Assembly (NCBI GenBank): GCA_024762915.1
Contig: JANTGL010000005.1
Span: forward strand, 1-25,151
Source: Bacteroidales bacterium
Lineage (GTDB): Bacteria; Bacteroidota; Bacteroidia; Bacteroidales; JAADGE01
DNA: 25,151 nucleotides
Direction of reading: 5' to 3'
The translations under genes were made by a program, and so were the position numbers. Below are positions 7,190 to 15,488 of this stretch, in pieces. Below the pieces are notes generated by a model. That model saw only the letters and a program-made list of their open reading frames with translations, was not told the DNA's origin and searched no databases. The stretch's first letter is position 1. Each line of letters opens with the position of its first letter.

Positions 7190-7870
7190 TTATTTTTTAA
7201 ATACGGAAGCATCCGAATGTCTTTTCATTCCTTTAAGAGCAAGAATAAAGATAAAGATTACGTAAGGAATAAAAAACAGCAATAGTAAATCGTTTTTTGC
7301 CAGAAGAATAAAGTCGTAAATACCGTGCAATAAAACGGGAACTGCAAGAGCAAGGATAAGATAAATCAATTTTCCCGAGGGTTTGAATTTAGCAAGAGCT
7401 AAAAAATAACCGGATGTTACGGCAAATATTGCATGCGCCGGAACAGCCGTAAATGCTCTAATAATGCCTGTACTGAACCCCGAACCGAGAACATACATCA
7501 AATTTTCCGTTGCGGCAAAACCCATTGAAATAAAAACGGCATAAATAATTCCGTCAAATTTCTCATTAAAATTTTTATTCTTCCATATAAAAATAAAAAA
7601 AACGAGAATTTTAAAAAATTCTTCCGTAAAGGCAGCAACGACAAAAGCATCATAAGCAGCCGTATTTAATTGCATACTCGGGAGTGCATATTTATTATGC
7701 CAATAATTTGTTAAAGCCGTTTCGATAAAATATACAGGGATAACTGAAATGATTCCGAAAATAAAGACTTTAGCAAGTAATTTTTTAGGTTCTTTTTCAT
7801 ATTTGTCTCTTCTGTATACATAAATCAAAAGAAGAATAACAGGTGCAAGGGCAACGGAAATAAGAATCAT
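7190..7870 (-). CDS. prsW: PrsW-type intramembrane metalloprotease
   Basis: A 226-residue polytopic membrane protein with about seven hydrophobic segments, the usual PrsW length. All family motifs are visible: EEFFK (Glu83, Glu84, Lys87), the ATEN motif (Glu122, Asn123), His146 in HAIFAVTSGY, and HGIYD (His182, Asp186). These supply the metal and catalytic residues within the membrane. B. subtilis PrsW cuts the anti-sigma factor RsiW, and other members have unknown targets. No anti-sigma gene adjoins it here. The ATG directly abuts the stop codon of the SprE/PorW-like gene (7871) with no gap, so the two are almost certainly translated from one message. Confidence 0.88.
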   Translation of the reverse strand: MILISVALAPVILLLIYVYRRDKYEKEPKKLLAKVFIFGIISVIPVYFIETALTNYWHNKYALPSMQLNTAAYDAFVVAAFTEEFFKILVFFIFIWKNKNFNEKFDGIIYAVFISMGFAATENLMYVLGSGFSTGIIRAFTAVPAHAIFAVTSGYFLALAKFKPSGKLIYLILALAVPVLLHGIYDFILLAKNDLLLLFFIPYVIFIFILALKGMKRHSDASVFKK

Positions 7871-10486
7871 TTAAATACCGGATTTGTGTGAATTGTAAAA
7901 TTTGATATATTTTTCAATGATAGGAAGTTTTTTTAATTTTTCAAAATTACCGGCAGAAATTATTAAAGGGATATAGCTTTCTGTAAACAGTTTATTTAAC
8001 TTGCCTGAATTTTTAAATTTATTAAAATACATGGTTGCACTTTCGGAATCGGCAAAATTTTTAACTCTTATAACAGAGATACGGTCATTTAAATCTGATA
8101 AATCTGCTTTGAGATTATCTTTCGGAAAAGTAAGTGCATTAAAAGTTGTCAGAAGATATTTAATGATATTTGCTGTCGTATCTTCTTTATTTGTCAGAAC
8201 AATGTAATAATAAACGGAATCTTTTTTAAGGGTATAATAATTGGGATCGTATTTTCCGCTGTTTAATAAATCAATAACATTTTGTGCTTTCGGAGTAATT
8301 TCATCTTTCGGATATTTTTTAACAAGTTCTTCGAGCAATTTCTTCATGTCTTTTTGATTTCCCAAACTTCCTTTTGACATGCCTTCCAAGAATAAAAATT
8401 TCGGAGCGAGGTAGTTTTCTTCCGAAATATTAAATGCTTCAGCGGTTTTATTTATCGTTTCGGTGTATTTGTTCTTTTTATAGGCATTGTATGCTTCTTC
8501 ATATAACTTGTCAATACTTTTTTTATTTTGTTTTAATTTTACCAGATAATCAGGGTCGGAAAGAATTTGAGCATATTTGCTGTAAGGATAGTTATTTAAA
8601 ATTATATTTCTGTATTTCTCAGCTGTTGATTTGTTTTTTAAATGTTTATAATTCAATAAATAAAGATTAAAAAAAGCTTCTAAAACCAAATCATTTTCAG
8701 GGAATCTTTTTATCAGAGTCGTATATGATTTTTGAGCTTCGGGATAATCATTCATTTTGCGTTCATAAACAACACCTGCATTGAAATATGCTTTTGCTAT
8801 GCGTTGATTTGAAAGTTCAACCAGCGAATCGGTTAAGAGTAAATCTTGAAGATAATATTCAACTTTTTTAGTATCGGTAATTCGTCCGGAATCTTGCTTT
8901 GTTCCTTCTTCATCAAAATCTCCTTCATCATTAATTACTTGCTTATTTTTGCGTCGCCAGTGGTCTTCTAATTTTCGTTTTCCCCAATTCTTCAAGAACT
9001 CCGATTTTCCGATACTTACAGCTTGCGGATTGTAAAAATACCATTTCCCGGAAGTCGGATTTTGAGAATAATCACCTTGTCTGAAATCATTATTTCGATA
9101 GTTCGATAAACCGGCATTTTTTGCTGCTAATTCGTCTGCTTTTATTTTGGCAATAATATTTTCAATGTATGCAAGACGATCGCTTGAATCCATGGCAGAA
9201 ATATGTTGAAGACTGTCTTCGTAGGTAATGAGTTTTAAATTATCCGTCAGTTCTTTAATGTTTTTCGCTTTTTTAGAAATGATGTTATAATCGGGGTAAT
9301 CTGTTTTCAAAACAGACATCGTACTGTCGAAATAGTTGCCGGCAGGAAGATATTTTCGGTTTTTAAAATAAATCTCAGCTAATTCTAAATAAGATAATGC
9401 TTTTTGATTATCATTAGAGATGCTTTTTTCGGCTGATAATTTATAGTATTCAACGGCTTGCTTTTCATTGTTTTCTTTTTGTTCGATACCTGCTAAAACA
9501 TAATAAATTTGATCCTGAAAATCGATATTTTTATCATCATTCAACATTTTATTCAGGAGTTTACGTATTTTCTCAGAACCTTCAGAACTGTTTAAAAAAG
9601 CTTTTGCCATATTAATTTTAGCATTGAATGCCATTTCATAAGGCGGATTCATTTTAATGACTTCCGAAAATAATTCAATGGCTTTATCTCCTTCGTTAAT
9701 TTTTTGGTTGAGTTGTGCCGTTATGTATTTTAAGCGTGCTTTATCCTTTTTTTTCTTTGTTTTTGAGATGATATAATCCAGTTTTTCAATTGCTTGGGAA
9801 TATTTCTTTTGTTTAACGTAGATATTTGCATAGCATTTATCAATATCCGGATTTAAACGTTCGGGATGTTTTGAATCATCGGTGATTAATTTTAAATAAT
9901 TAATTGCTTCGGGATAACTGCCCTCGGCACTTTTTATTCTGGCAATCCAATACAGGGCATCAAATTTTACTTCTTCATTTCTGAATTTATTGATAATCAG
10001 ATGTAAAGATCTTAATCCGCCGGTATAGTCCCCTTTGTAATAATGTGCTTTCCCTATAAGAAGATAGGCATCATCCACATATTTATTGTATTCTGTTTTT
10101 GCATAAAAAGCTTTTTCTTTATCGGTTAATTTATAAGCTCTTTTGCCTTTTTTCGGTTCTTTGCGTTTTGGTTTTGCCGTAATGGAATGCATTTTTATCA
10201 TTTTTACGGCTTTTTTTACGGCATTATCCATGTCAGAAGAAATCGCAGTCTGCAAATCTTCTCGTTCTGCTTTATAAACAGGAATAAGTTGTGTGTAATC
10301 TTCCGGGGTTTCTTTTATGGTATTTATTCCGTTATTAAAGCTTTCATATCCGTTAAAGTAGATATTAAAATAAGCAGTCGTGTTATGATAAAGTCTGCTT
10401 ACAGCTGTATTTTTTTCAGTTGAACAAGAAAAAAAGACAACAGAAATAAACAAAAAACTGAAAATTATTAAGATATTCTTTTTCAA
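7871..10486 (-). CDS. sprE: SprE/PorW-like TPR lipoprotein, type IX secretion
   Basis: An 871-residue protein with a lipoprotein signal (SVVFFSC, Cys21). F. johnsoniae SprE is about the same length. After the conserved N-terminal block TTAYFNIYFNGYESFNNG comes a basic stretch (KPKRKEPKKGKRAYK), then tetratricopeptide-like helices from about residue 130 to 400, a linker with Trp/Tyr (GKWYFYNP, KLEDHWRRKNK) and further TPR-like helices to about 730. The last 100 residues contain an alpha/beta segment (VIRVKNFADSESATMYF) that could be SPOR-like. SprE/PorW is an outer-membrane-linked lipoprotein required for type IX secretion, where it is thought to couple periplasmic and motor components. The assignment rests on architecture and remembered N-terminal similarity, so a different TPR lipoprotein remains possible. 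PrsW follows without a gap. Confidence 0.72.
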   Translation of the reverse strand: MKKNILIIFSFLFISVVFFSCSTEKNTAVSRLYHNTTAYFNIYFNGYESFNNGINTIKETPEDYTQLIPVYKAEREDLQTAISSDMDNAVKKAVKMIKMHSITAKPKRKEPKKGKRAYKLTDKEKAFYAKTEYNKYVDDAYLLIGKAHYYKGDYTGGLRSLHLIINKFRNEEVKFDALYWIARIKSAEGSYPEAINYLKLITDDSKHPERLNPDIDKCYANIYVKQKKYSQAIEKLDYIISKTKKKKDKARLKYITAQLNQKINEGDKAIELFSEVIKMNPPYEMAFNAKINMAKAFLNSSEGSEKIRKLLNKMLNDDKNIDFQDQIYYVLAGIEQKENNEKQAVEYYKLSAEKSISNDNQKALSYLELAEIYFKNRKYLPAGNYFDSTMSVLKTDYPDYNIISKKAKNIKELTDNLKLITYEDSLQHISAMDSSDRLAYIENIIAKIKADELAAKNAGLSNYRNNDFRQGDYSQNPTSGKWYFYNPQAVSIGKSEFLKNWGKRKLEDHWRRKNKQVINDEGDFDEEGTKQDSGRITDTKKVEYYLQDLLLTDSLVELSNQRIAKAYFNAGVVYERKMNDYPEAQKSYTTLIKRFPENDLVLEAFFNLYLLNYKHLKNKSTAEKYRNIILNNYPYSKYAQILSDPDYLVKLKQNKKSIDKLYEEAYNAYKKNKYTETINKTAEAFNISEENYLAPKFLFLEGMSKGSLGNQKDMKKLLEELVKKYPKDEITPKAQNVIDLLNSGKYDPNYYTLKKDSVYYYIVLTNKEDTTANIIKYLLTTFNALTFPKDNLKADLSDLNDRISVIRVKNFADSESATMYFNKFKNSGKLNKLFTESYIPLIISAGNFEKLKKLPIIEKYIKFYNSHKSGI

Positions 10487-10803
10487 TGTATATATTTTTG
10501 ACCGGTAAAGTTATACTTTTAACCGGAAATTTTCAAAAATATTGCATACTTTCATGTGTTTATTTTTATAATTTTAAAGATCACATAGGAACACCCGCTT
10601 GCCGGTTTTACTTCTTTTGAATTTATGCTTGAGAGCAATAATCTTTTCCGTTGGTGTCTTTATTAAGTCATGGGTGTTTCATGATTTTTAATTGATTTTA
10701 AAAGATTATTATTTGTTAACAAAACCGGTTTATATAAATAATTTTCATTTATCTTTTATATCTTTACACAATCTGAAATTTTAACTTTTTAAATAATATT
10801 AAA
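10487..10803. other. 317-bp divergent intergenic region with many inverted repeats
   Basis: It holds no convincing gene. Besides the minus-strand promoter it contains nested arms CCGGTTTT (10602-10609) / AAAACCGG (10721-10728) and AATAATCTTTT (10637-10647) / AAAAGATTATT (10700-10710). ACACCC (10591-10596) can pair with GGGTGT (10672-10677) or, over five bases, with GGTGT (10653-10657). A short hairpin TCATG/CATGA (10668-10684) is followed by five T. CCGG occurs four times. A structured leader, an attenuator or a small RNA are all possible. A weak TATCTTTA (10759-10766) could be the -7 box of the downstream + gene. Confidence 0.4.
10506..10537 (-). promoter_or_regulatory. promoter of the SprE/PorW-like gene
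   Basis: On the minus strand TTTG (10534-10537), a 20-base spacer and TAACTTTA (10506-10513, seven of eight to TAnnTTTG) put the start near 10500, about 14 bases before the ATG. The imperfect inverted repeat CCGGTAAAG (10502-10510) / CTTT-ta-ACCGG (10516-10526) covers the -7 box and spacer and could be an operator. Confidence 0.5.
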
Positions 10804-12690
10804 ATGAAAAAAACAACACTTACATTATTAATATTGCTGGTTTTCAGGATATTAACTGCTCAAATACTTGTTCCGAGTGTTTATTCCGATATTCATACGG
10901 ATGAAAACGGGAAGTTATATTATCAATTATTGAGTAAGAAATTTTATGCTCTTGATAAAACGAATTATTATACATTAAAGCAAATGCAAGCCGGTCCGAC
11001 AGCTGATGCTCAAGGAATTAATTTTAATTTCGAGGATGAGAATTTTTCCGGAAAATTATACTACGGATTAATCAATTTTAATGATTCAAAATATCCGATA
11101 CCTGTTTGGTTTAAAAATACCTCCGAAATTATCGGCGGAAAAGCACGTATTAATATTAAAAAAAGATTATCGGGTCGCTATGATATGTCCGACTGGGAGA
11201 AAAACGGATACGGAACTTTGTCCTACAGAGTTTCTGATAATAAAGGAAATTTAATTTATGACGGAATTGTTTCGTTTTATTATAAAAACGGAAAATTTGA
11301 TATTGCCGAAACAATTATTGAAGGACCATTTATCAATTTGTTGACTTCGGAAAGTGCGGTAATTTCATTTGATTTGAATAAAACAGCCGTTACAGAAATA
11401 AATGTAAACGGAAAGAAATATACCGACGGCTTAAACACTAAACATCATGAAATAAAAATAACGGGATTAAAATCGGACACCGAATATACTTATGAAGTAA
11501 AATACGGAAAATTATCTCAAAAATACGCCTTTAAAACGGCTCATAAAAAAGGCGATCGTAAACCTTTTGTTTTTGCTTATGCCAGCGATTCAAGAAACGG
11601 ACAGGGGGGGGGTGAGCATAGTTTCGGCGGAACAAATTTTTATGTGATGCGAAAAATGGCTGCAGCCGCAAGATTAAATAATGTTGCATTTATACAGTTT
11701 ACAGGCGATTTGGTGAACGGATATGTAACGAATAAAGAAGATATTAATTTGCAATATGCCAATTGGAAACGTGCGGTTGAACCTTATGCTCATTATTTTC
11801 CGTTTATTTGTGCACAGGGGAATCATGAATTTGTTGGCGTACAATTTGTTAATAAAGAAGGGAAACGAAGGGGGTCCGTTACGAAATTTCCTTTTGAAAC
11901 AGAATCTTCTTCAGCCGTTTTTGCTTCAAATTTTGTAAATCCGCAGAACGGACCCTTGAGTGAAGACGGTTCAAAATATGATCCGAATCCGAATAAAACG
12001 GATTTTCCGCCATACGATGAAACAGTTTTTTATTATACTTATGATAATGTTGCGGTTATTGTTTTAAATTCAAACTATTGGTATTGTCCGTCGTTAAAAT
12101 ACAATCCCAAAACAAGCGGAAATTTACATGGTTATCTCATGGATAAGCAATTAGAGTGGTTAGGTAAAACTGTCGAAATTTTAGAAAAAGACAAAGCGAT
12201 TGATCATGTTTTTATTACGCAGCATACGCCTGCTTTCCCTGACGGCGGACATGTAGGAGATGACATGTGGTATAAAGGAAATAATAAACACAGGCCCTAT
12301 GTTGCAGGAAAACCGGTTGATAAGGGTATTATTGAGCGTCGTGATGAATATTTAAATATTCTTATAAATAAGAGTTCAAAAGTCATTTCGTTGTTAACGG
12401 GAGATGAACATAATTATAATAAATTAGAATTAAGTCCTGAAGTTAATATTTATCCCGATCATTGGAAACTTGACAAATTGAAACGGAACAGAACCATTTG
12501 GCAAATCAATAACGGTGCTGCAGGTGCGCCTTATTATGCTCAAGATAAGTCGGTTCCGTGGACAAATGCCGTAAGCGGATTTACAACTCAAAATGCTTTG
12601 GTATTGATTTATGTTAACGGTAAAAAGGTTTCCGTAAAAGTGATGAATCCCGAAACTTTGGATATTTTTGATGAATATGATTTACGATAG
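10804..12690 (+). CDS. secreted metallophosphoesterase with FnIII-like domain
   Basis: A 628-residue protein with a signal peptide (cut near TAQ, residue 20). Residues 25-170 are a beta-rich domain of unknown type and about 178-247 read as a fibronectin-III/purple-acid-phosphatase N-terminal domain (ITGLKSDTEYTYEV). The calcineurin-like phosphoesterase domain covers about 254-600: ASDSR (Asp262), FTGDLVNG (Asp302), QGNHE (Asn340, His341), ITQHTP (His474) and LTGDEHN (Asp534, His536). These are the metal-binding positions of the family. The first motif lacks the usual D-x-H histidine, and the last has Asp where GHxH has its first His. Expected activity is phosphate monoester or diester hydrolysis outside the cytoplasm. 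A run of nine G (11604-11612) encodes Gly268-270. No type IX C-terminal sorting domain is visible. Confidence 0.83.
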   Translation: MKKTTLTLLILLVFRILTAQILVPSVYSDIHTDENGKLYYQLLSKKFYALDKTNYYTLKQMQAGPTADAQGINFNFEDENFSGKLYYGLINFNDSKYPIPVWFKNTSEIIGGKARINIKKRLSGRYDMSDWEKNGYGTLSYRVSDNKGNLIYDGIVSFYYKNGKFDIAETIIEGPFINLLTSESAVISFDLNKTAVTEINVNGKKYTDGLNTKHHEIKITGLKSDTEYTYEVKYGKLSQKYAFKTAHKKGDRKPFVFAYASDSRNGQGGGEHSFGGTNFYVMRKMAAAARLNNVAFIQFTGDLVNGYVTNKEDINLQYANWKRAVEPYAHYFPFICAQGNHEFVGVQFVNKEGKRRGSVTKFPFETESSSAVFASNFVNPQNGPLSEDGSKYDPNPNKTDFPPYDETVFYYTYDNVAVIVLNSNYWYCPSLKYNPKTSGNLHGYLMDKQLEWLGKTVEILEKDKAIDHVFITQHTPAFPDGGHVGDDMWYKGNNKHRPYVAGKPVDKGIIERRDEYLNILINKSSKVISLLTGDEHNYNKLELSPEVNIYPDHWKLDKLKRNRTIWQINNGAAGAPYYAQDKSVPWTNAVSGFTTQNALVLIYVNGKKVSVKVMNPETLDIFDEYDLR

Positions 12691-12739
12691 ATAATCAAGA
12701 TTCGGTTCTTAAAAATAATACCAATATATTAAACCGTTG

Positions 12740-14461
12740 ATGGATAAAAAAGTTATATTAAAAGAAAAAGGGGACGAACTTGTTATTCGTCATTTACAAG
12801 ATGTATTGGGTATTAATGAAGTTCTGGCTACATTACTTACCCAAAGAGGCATTACGACTTTTGATGAAGCCAAAACGTTTTTCAGACCTTCTTTAGACAA
12901 TTTGTATGACCCTTTTTTAATGAAAGATATGGATCGTGCAATTGCTCGTTTGAATAAAGCATTACTGCAAAATGAGAAAATTTTAATTTACGGTGATTAT
13001 GATGTTGACGGTACTACTTCGGTGGCTCTCGTATATTCATTTTTAAAAAAACAATTTAATCAAATCGGATATTATATTCCCGACCGATATTCTGAAGGTT
13101 ACGGAATTTCTTTTAAAGGAATTGACTTTGCCGAAGAAAATAATTTCTCTTTGGTTATTGCCCTTGATTGCGGGATAAAAGCGGTTGATAAAATTGATTA
13201 TGCCAATAAAAAAAATATTGATTTTATCATTTGTGATCATCATACACCCGGGGATAAAATTCCGAATGCAGTTGCCGTATTAGATCCGAAAAGACCGGAT
13301 TGTGAGTATCCGGATAAAAATTTATCGGGATGCGGAGTCGGATTTAAATTTTTACAGGCATTCTCCGGTAGTAATGAAATTCCGTTTGAAAATCTTAAGG
13401 AGTTTATAGATTTAACAGCCGTCAGTATTGCATCGGATATTGTTCCGGTCATCGGGGAGAATCGGATTTTGGCTTATTACGGATTGAAAAAATTAAACGA
13501 AAATCCGATTACAGGATTAAAAACAATAAAAACCATTGCCGGAGTAAAAGATAAGAACCTGTCAATTTCGGATTGTGTATTTAAAATAGGTCCTCGGATA
13601 AATGCTGCAGGAAGGATTGAATCCGGAATGTCAGCCGTTGAATTATTGATTTCTGAAAATACAAAAGATGCGCAAGGTTTTGCAAAAGCGATTGATGTTT
13701 TTAATACGGAACGTAAAGAATTGGACAGAAGCATCACGCATGATGCTTTACGAACCATCGGAACTGATATTGATTTAAGAAATCGTAAATCAACCGTGGT
13801 TTATCATAAAGATTGGCACAAAGGAGTCGTTGGTATTGTTGCTTCCCGTTTAACGGAAACCTATTACCGACCAACTGTTGTATTGGGTGAATCGGACGGA
13901 ATGGCTTCCGGATCTGCGCGATCTGTATCGGATTATAATGTTTACGATGCCATTGATGCATGCAGCCGGTTATTGGAAAGTTTCGGCGGTCATAAATTTG
14001 CTGCAGGATTAACTTTGAAAGTCGAAAATGTAGACGCTTTCTCCGAATGTTTTGAAAAAATTGTTTCCGAAACAATTACACCCGAACAATTAATTCCGGT
14101 CATTCAAGTTGATACCGAGTTAAAATTTAAGGATATTGACAGAAAATTTTTTAATGTAATGAATCAAATGGCTCCTTTCGGTCCCGGAAATATGTCACCG
14201 GTTTTTATTACAAAAAATGTTAAAGATACCGGAAATTCAAGAAGAGTCGGAGCAAACAAAGAACATCTAAAATTGGAAATTGTTGATGAAGAGGGTATTA
14301 TAATGCCCGGAATAGCTTTCTCCGTTGAACCCGAATATTATGAAAAAATGTCTTCAGAACCGAGGCCGAAGTTTGATATTTGCTATTCAATCAGTAAAAA
14401 TGAATTTCGAGGTAAAATAAATATACAGTTATCAGTAAAAGAAATTATTTTTGTCAATTAA
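12740..14461 (+). CDS. recJ: single-stranded-DNA-specific exonuclease RecJ
   Basis: A 573-residue protein from the ATG at 12740 (a TTG one codon before is the alternative), the usual RecJ length. The DHH phosphoesterase motifs are in order: YGDYDVDG (84-91), LVIALDCGI (about 137-145), ICDHHTP (Asp166, His167, His168), LSGCGVGFK and ASDIVPV. The RINAAGRIESG block and the DHHA1 domain with GGHKFAAGLTL follow, and a C-terminal OB-like region ends the protein. RecJ degrades single-stranded DNA 5' to 3' using Mn/Mg in the cytoplasm. It acts in RecFOR recombination, mismatch repair and base excision. The gene begins 49 bases after the metallophosphoesterase stop, with no terminator seen between them. 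Confidence 0.96.
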   Translation: MDKKVILKEKGDELVIRHLQDVLGINEVLATLLTQRGITTFDEAKTFFRPSLDNLYDPFLMKDMDRAIARLNKALLQNEKILIYGDYDVDGTTSVALVYSFLKKQFNQIGYYIPDRYSEGYGISFKGIDFAEENNFSLVIALDCGIKAVDKIDYANKKNIDFIICDHHTPGDKIPNAVAVLDPKRPDCEYPDKNLSGCGVGFKFLQAFSGSNEIPFENLKEFIDLTAVSIASDIVPVIGENRILAYYGLKKLNENPITGLKTIKTIAGVKDKNLSISDCVFKIGPRINAAGRIESGMSAVELLISENTKDAQGFAKAIDVFNTERKELDRSITHDALRTIGTDIDLRNRKSTVVYHKDWHKGVVGIVASRLTETYYRPTVVLGESDGMASGSARSVSDYNVYDAIDACSRLLESFGGHKFAAGLTLKVENVDAFSECFEKIVSETITPEQLIPVIQVDTELKFKDIDRKFFNVMNQMAPFGPGNMSPVFITKNVKDTGNSRRVGANKEHLKLEIVDEEGIIMPGIAFSVEPEYYEKMSSEPRPKFDICYSISKNEFRGKINIQLSVKEIIFVN

Positions 14462-14504
14462 GTTCTAAAAAAATAGTTTATAATTTTTTTAAAGAACTCA
14501 GTTT
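14461..14504 (+). terminator. possible AT-rich terminator after recJ
   Basis: AGTTCTAAAAAAAT (14461-14474) pairs with ATTTTTTT (14483-14490) and AGAACT (14493-14498) across a two-base bulge, with an 8-base loop, followed by CAGTTTTT. It is a long hairpin but almost all A-T, so termination strength is uncertain. Confidence 0.4.
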
Positions 14505-14531
14505 TTAATTTTAAATACTGAAAATCTTTCT

Positions 14532-15488
14532 GTGCAAAATAAATCAAAACATATTTTTTGGTTTGTTGTTAAAATTGCTGTCGCAGTTTTTGCATTTTGG
14601 TTTATTTACCTTAAAGTTAAAGATTTTTCATTTTCGGATTTCGTATTGCCTTCTGTTAATTTTTATTCCTATTTTATATTTAGTATAGCTGTTTTATTAA
14701 TGCCGTTAAATTGGTTGATCGAAACTGTTAAATGGAAGTATTTGATTCGACGAATAGAAAAAATAACTATATTAAAAGCTTTTAAAGCCGTATTATCAGG
14801 TGTCTCTTTTGCTGTTATTTCACCAAACCGAATTGGCGAATTAGCAGGAAGAGTTTTTATTTTAAAAAATGAAAATCGCGGGAAAGCTGTTTTTTCAACT
14901 GCTGTCGGGAGTTTAAGCCAACTGTTTATCACTTTATTTATCGGGTTATTATCAGGACTTATTGTTATTTTTTTTTATCCTGTTCACTTGCAGATAATGA
15001 CTTCGGAACAATTATTTTATCTTAAAATTGTTTCACTTGCAAGTTCCCTATTTGCTTTATTGCTTCTTTTTAATTTGAAATATTTTGTATCTTTTGCAAA
15101 AAGATTAAAAATCAATACAAAATTTATCGATTATATTGAAGTTTTGTCTGAATATTCAAAATTAGAATTATTTAAAGTATTAATATTAAGCTTAGTAAGA
15201 TATCTTATCTTTTCATTACAGTTTATCTTGCTGTTATCCTTTTTTGATACGGGAATTTCAATCCGGGAAGCATTTATAGGCATCGGATTAACTTATTTGT
15301 TGAGTTCTCTTATTCCGGTGTTAAGTATTTTAGAAGTCGGAGTAAGAGGAACGGCAGCGATTTTATTTTTGGGGATGTTTTCAGAAAATATTCCGGGTAT
15401 TTTATCTGCAACAGCTGTTTTGTGGTTAATTAATATAGCAATACCATCAGTAGCAGGAGCTATTATTTTTTACAGAACAAAAATTTAA
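14532..15488 (+). CDS. lysylphosphatidylglycerol synthase/flippase-like membrane protein
   Basis: A 318-residue polytopic membrane protein with about eight hydrophobic segments, from a GTG start because no ATG lies near the first membrane segment. The conserved SPNRIGELAGR motif (97-107) and the helices around it are those of the LPG_synthase_TM family (UPF0104, MprF transmembrane/AglD-like). Members of this family move lipids or lipid-linked sugars across the membrane. There is no C-terminal aminoacyl-transferase domain, so it is not a complete MprF. Substrate is unknown, with a glycolipid or aminolipid flippase most likely. The stop codon directly abuts the stop of the convergent HAMP-GAF gene. 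Confidence 0.82.
   Translation: MQNKSKHIFWFVVKIAVAVFAFWFIYLKVKDFSFSDFVLPSVNFYSYFIFSIAVLLMPLNWLIETVKWKYLIRRIEKITILKAFKAVLSGVSFAVISPNRIGELAGRVFILKNENRGKAVFSTAVGSLSQLFITLFIGLLSGLIVIFFYPVHLQIMTSEQLFYLKIVSLASSLFALLLLFNLKYFVSFAKRLKINTKFIDYIEVLSEYSKLELFKVLILSLVRYLIFSLQFILLLSFFDTGISIREAFIGIGLTYLLSSLIPVLSILEVGVRGTAAILFLGMFSENIPGILSATAVLWLINIAIPSVAGAIIFYRTKI

Noticed and set aside
11604..11612. The G-run as a frameshift that breaks the gene
   Set aside because: The frame is intact on both sides, and all later metal-binding motifs are in frame.
13043..14075. Several minus-strand frames inside recJ
   Set aside because: All RecJ motifs are intact on the + strand. The opposite frames are shadows without start signals or recognisable products.
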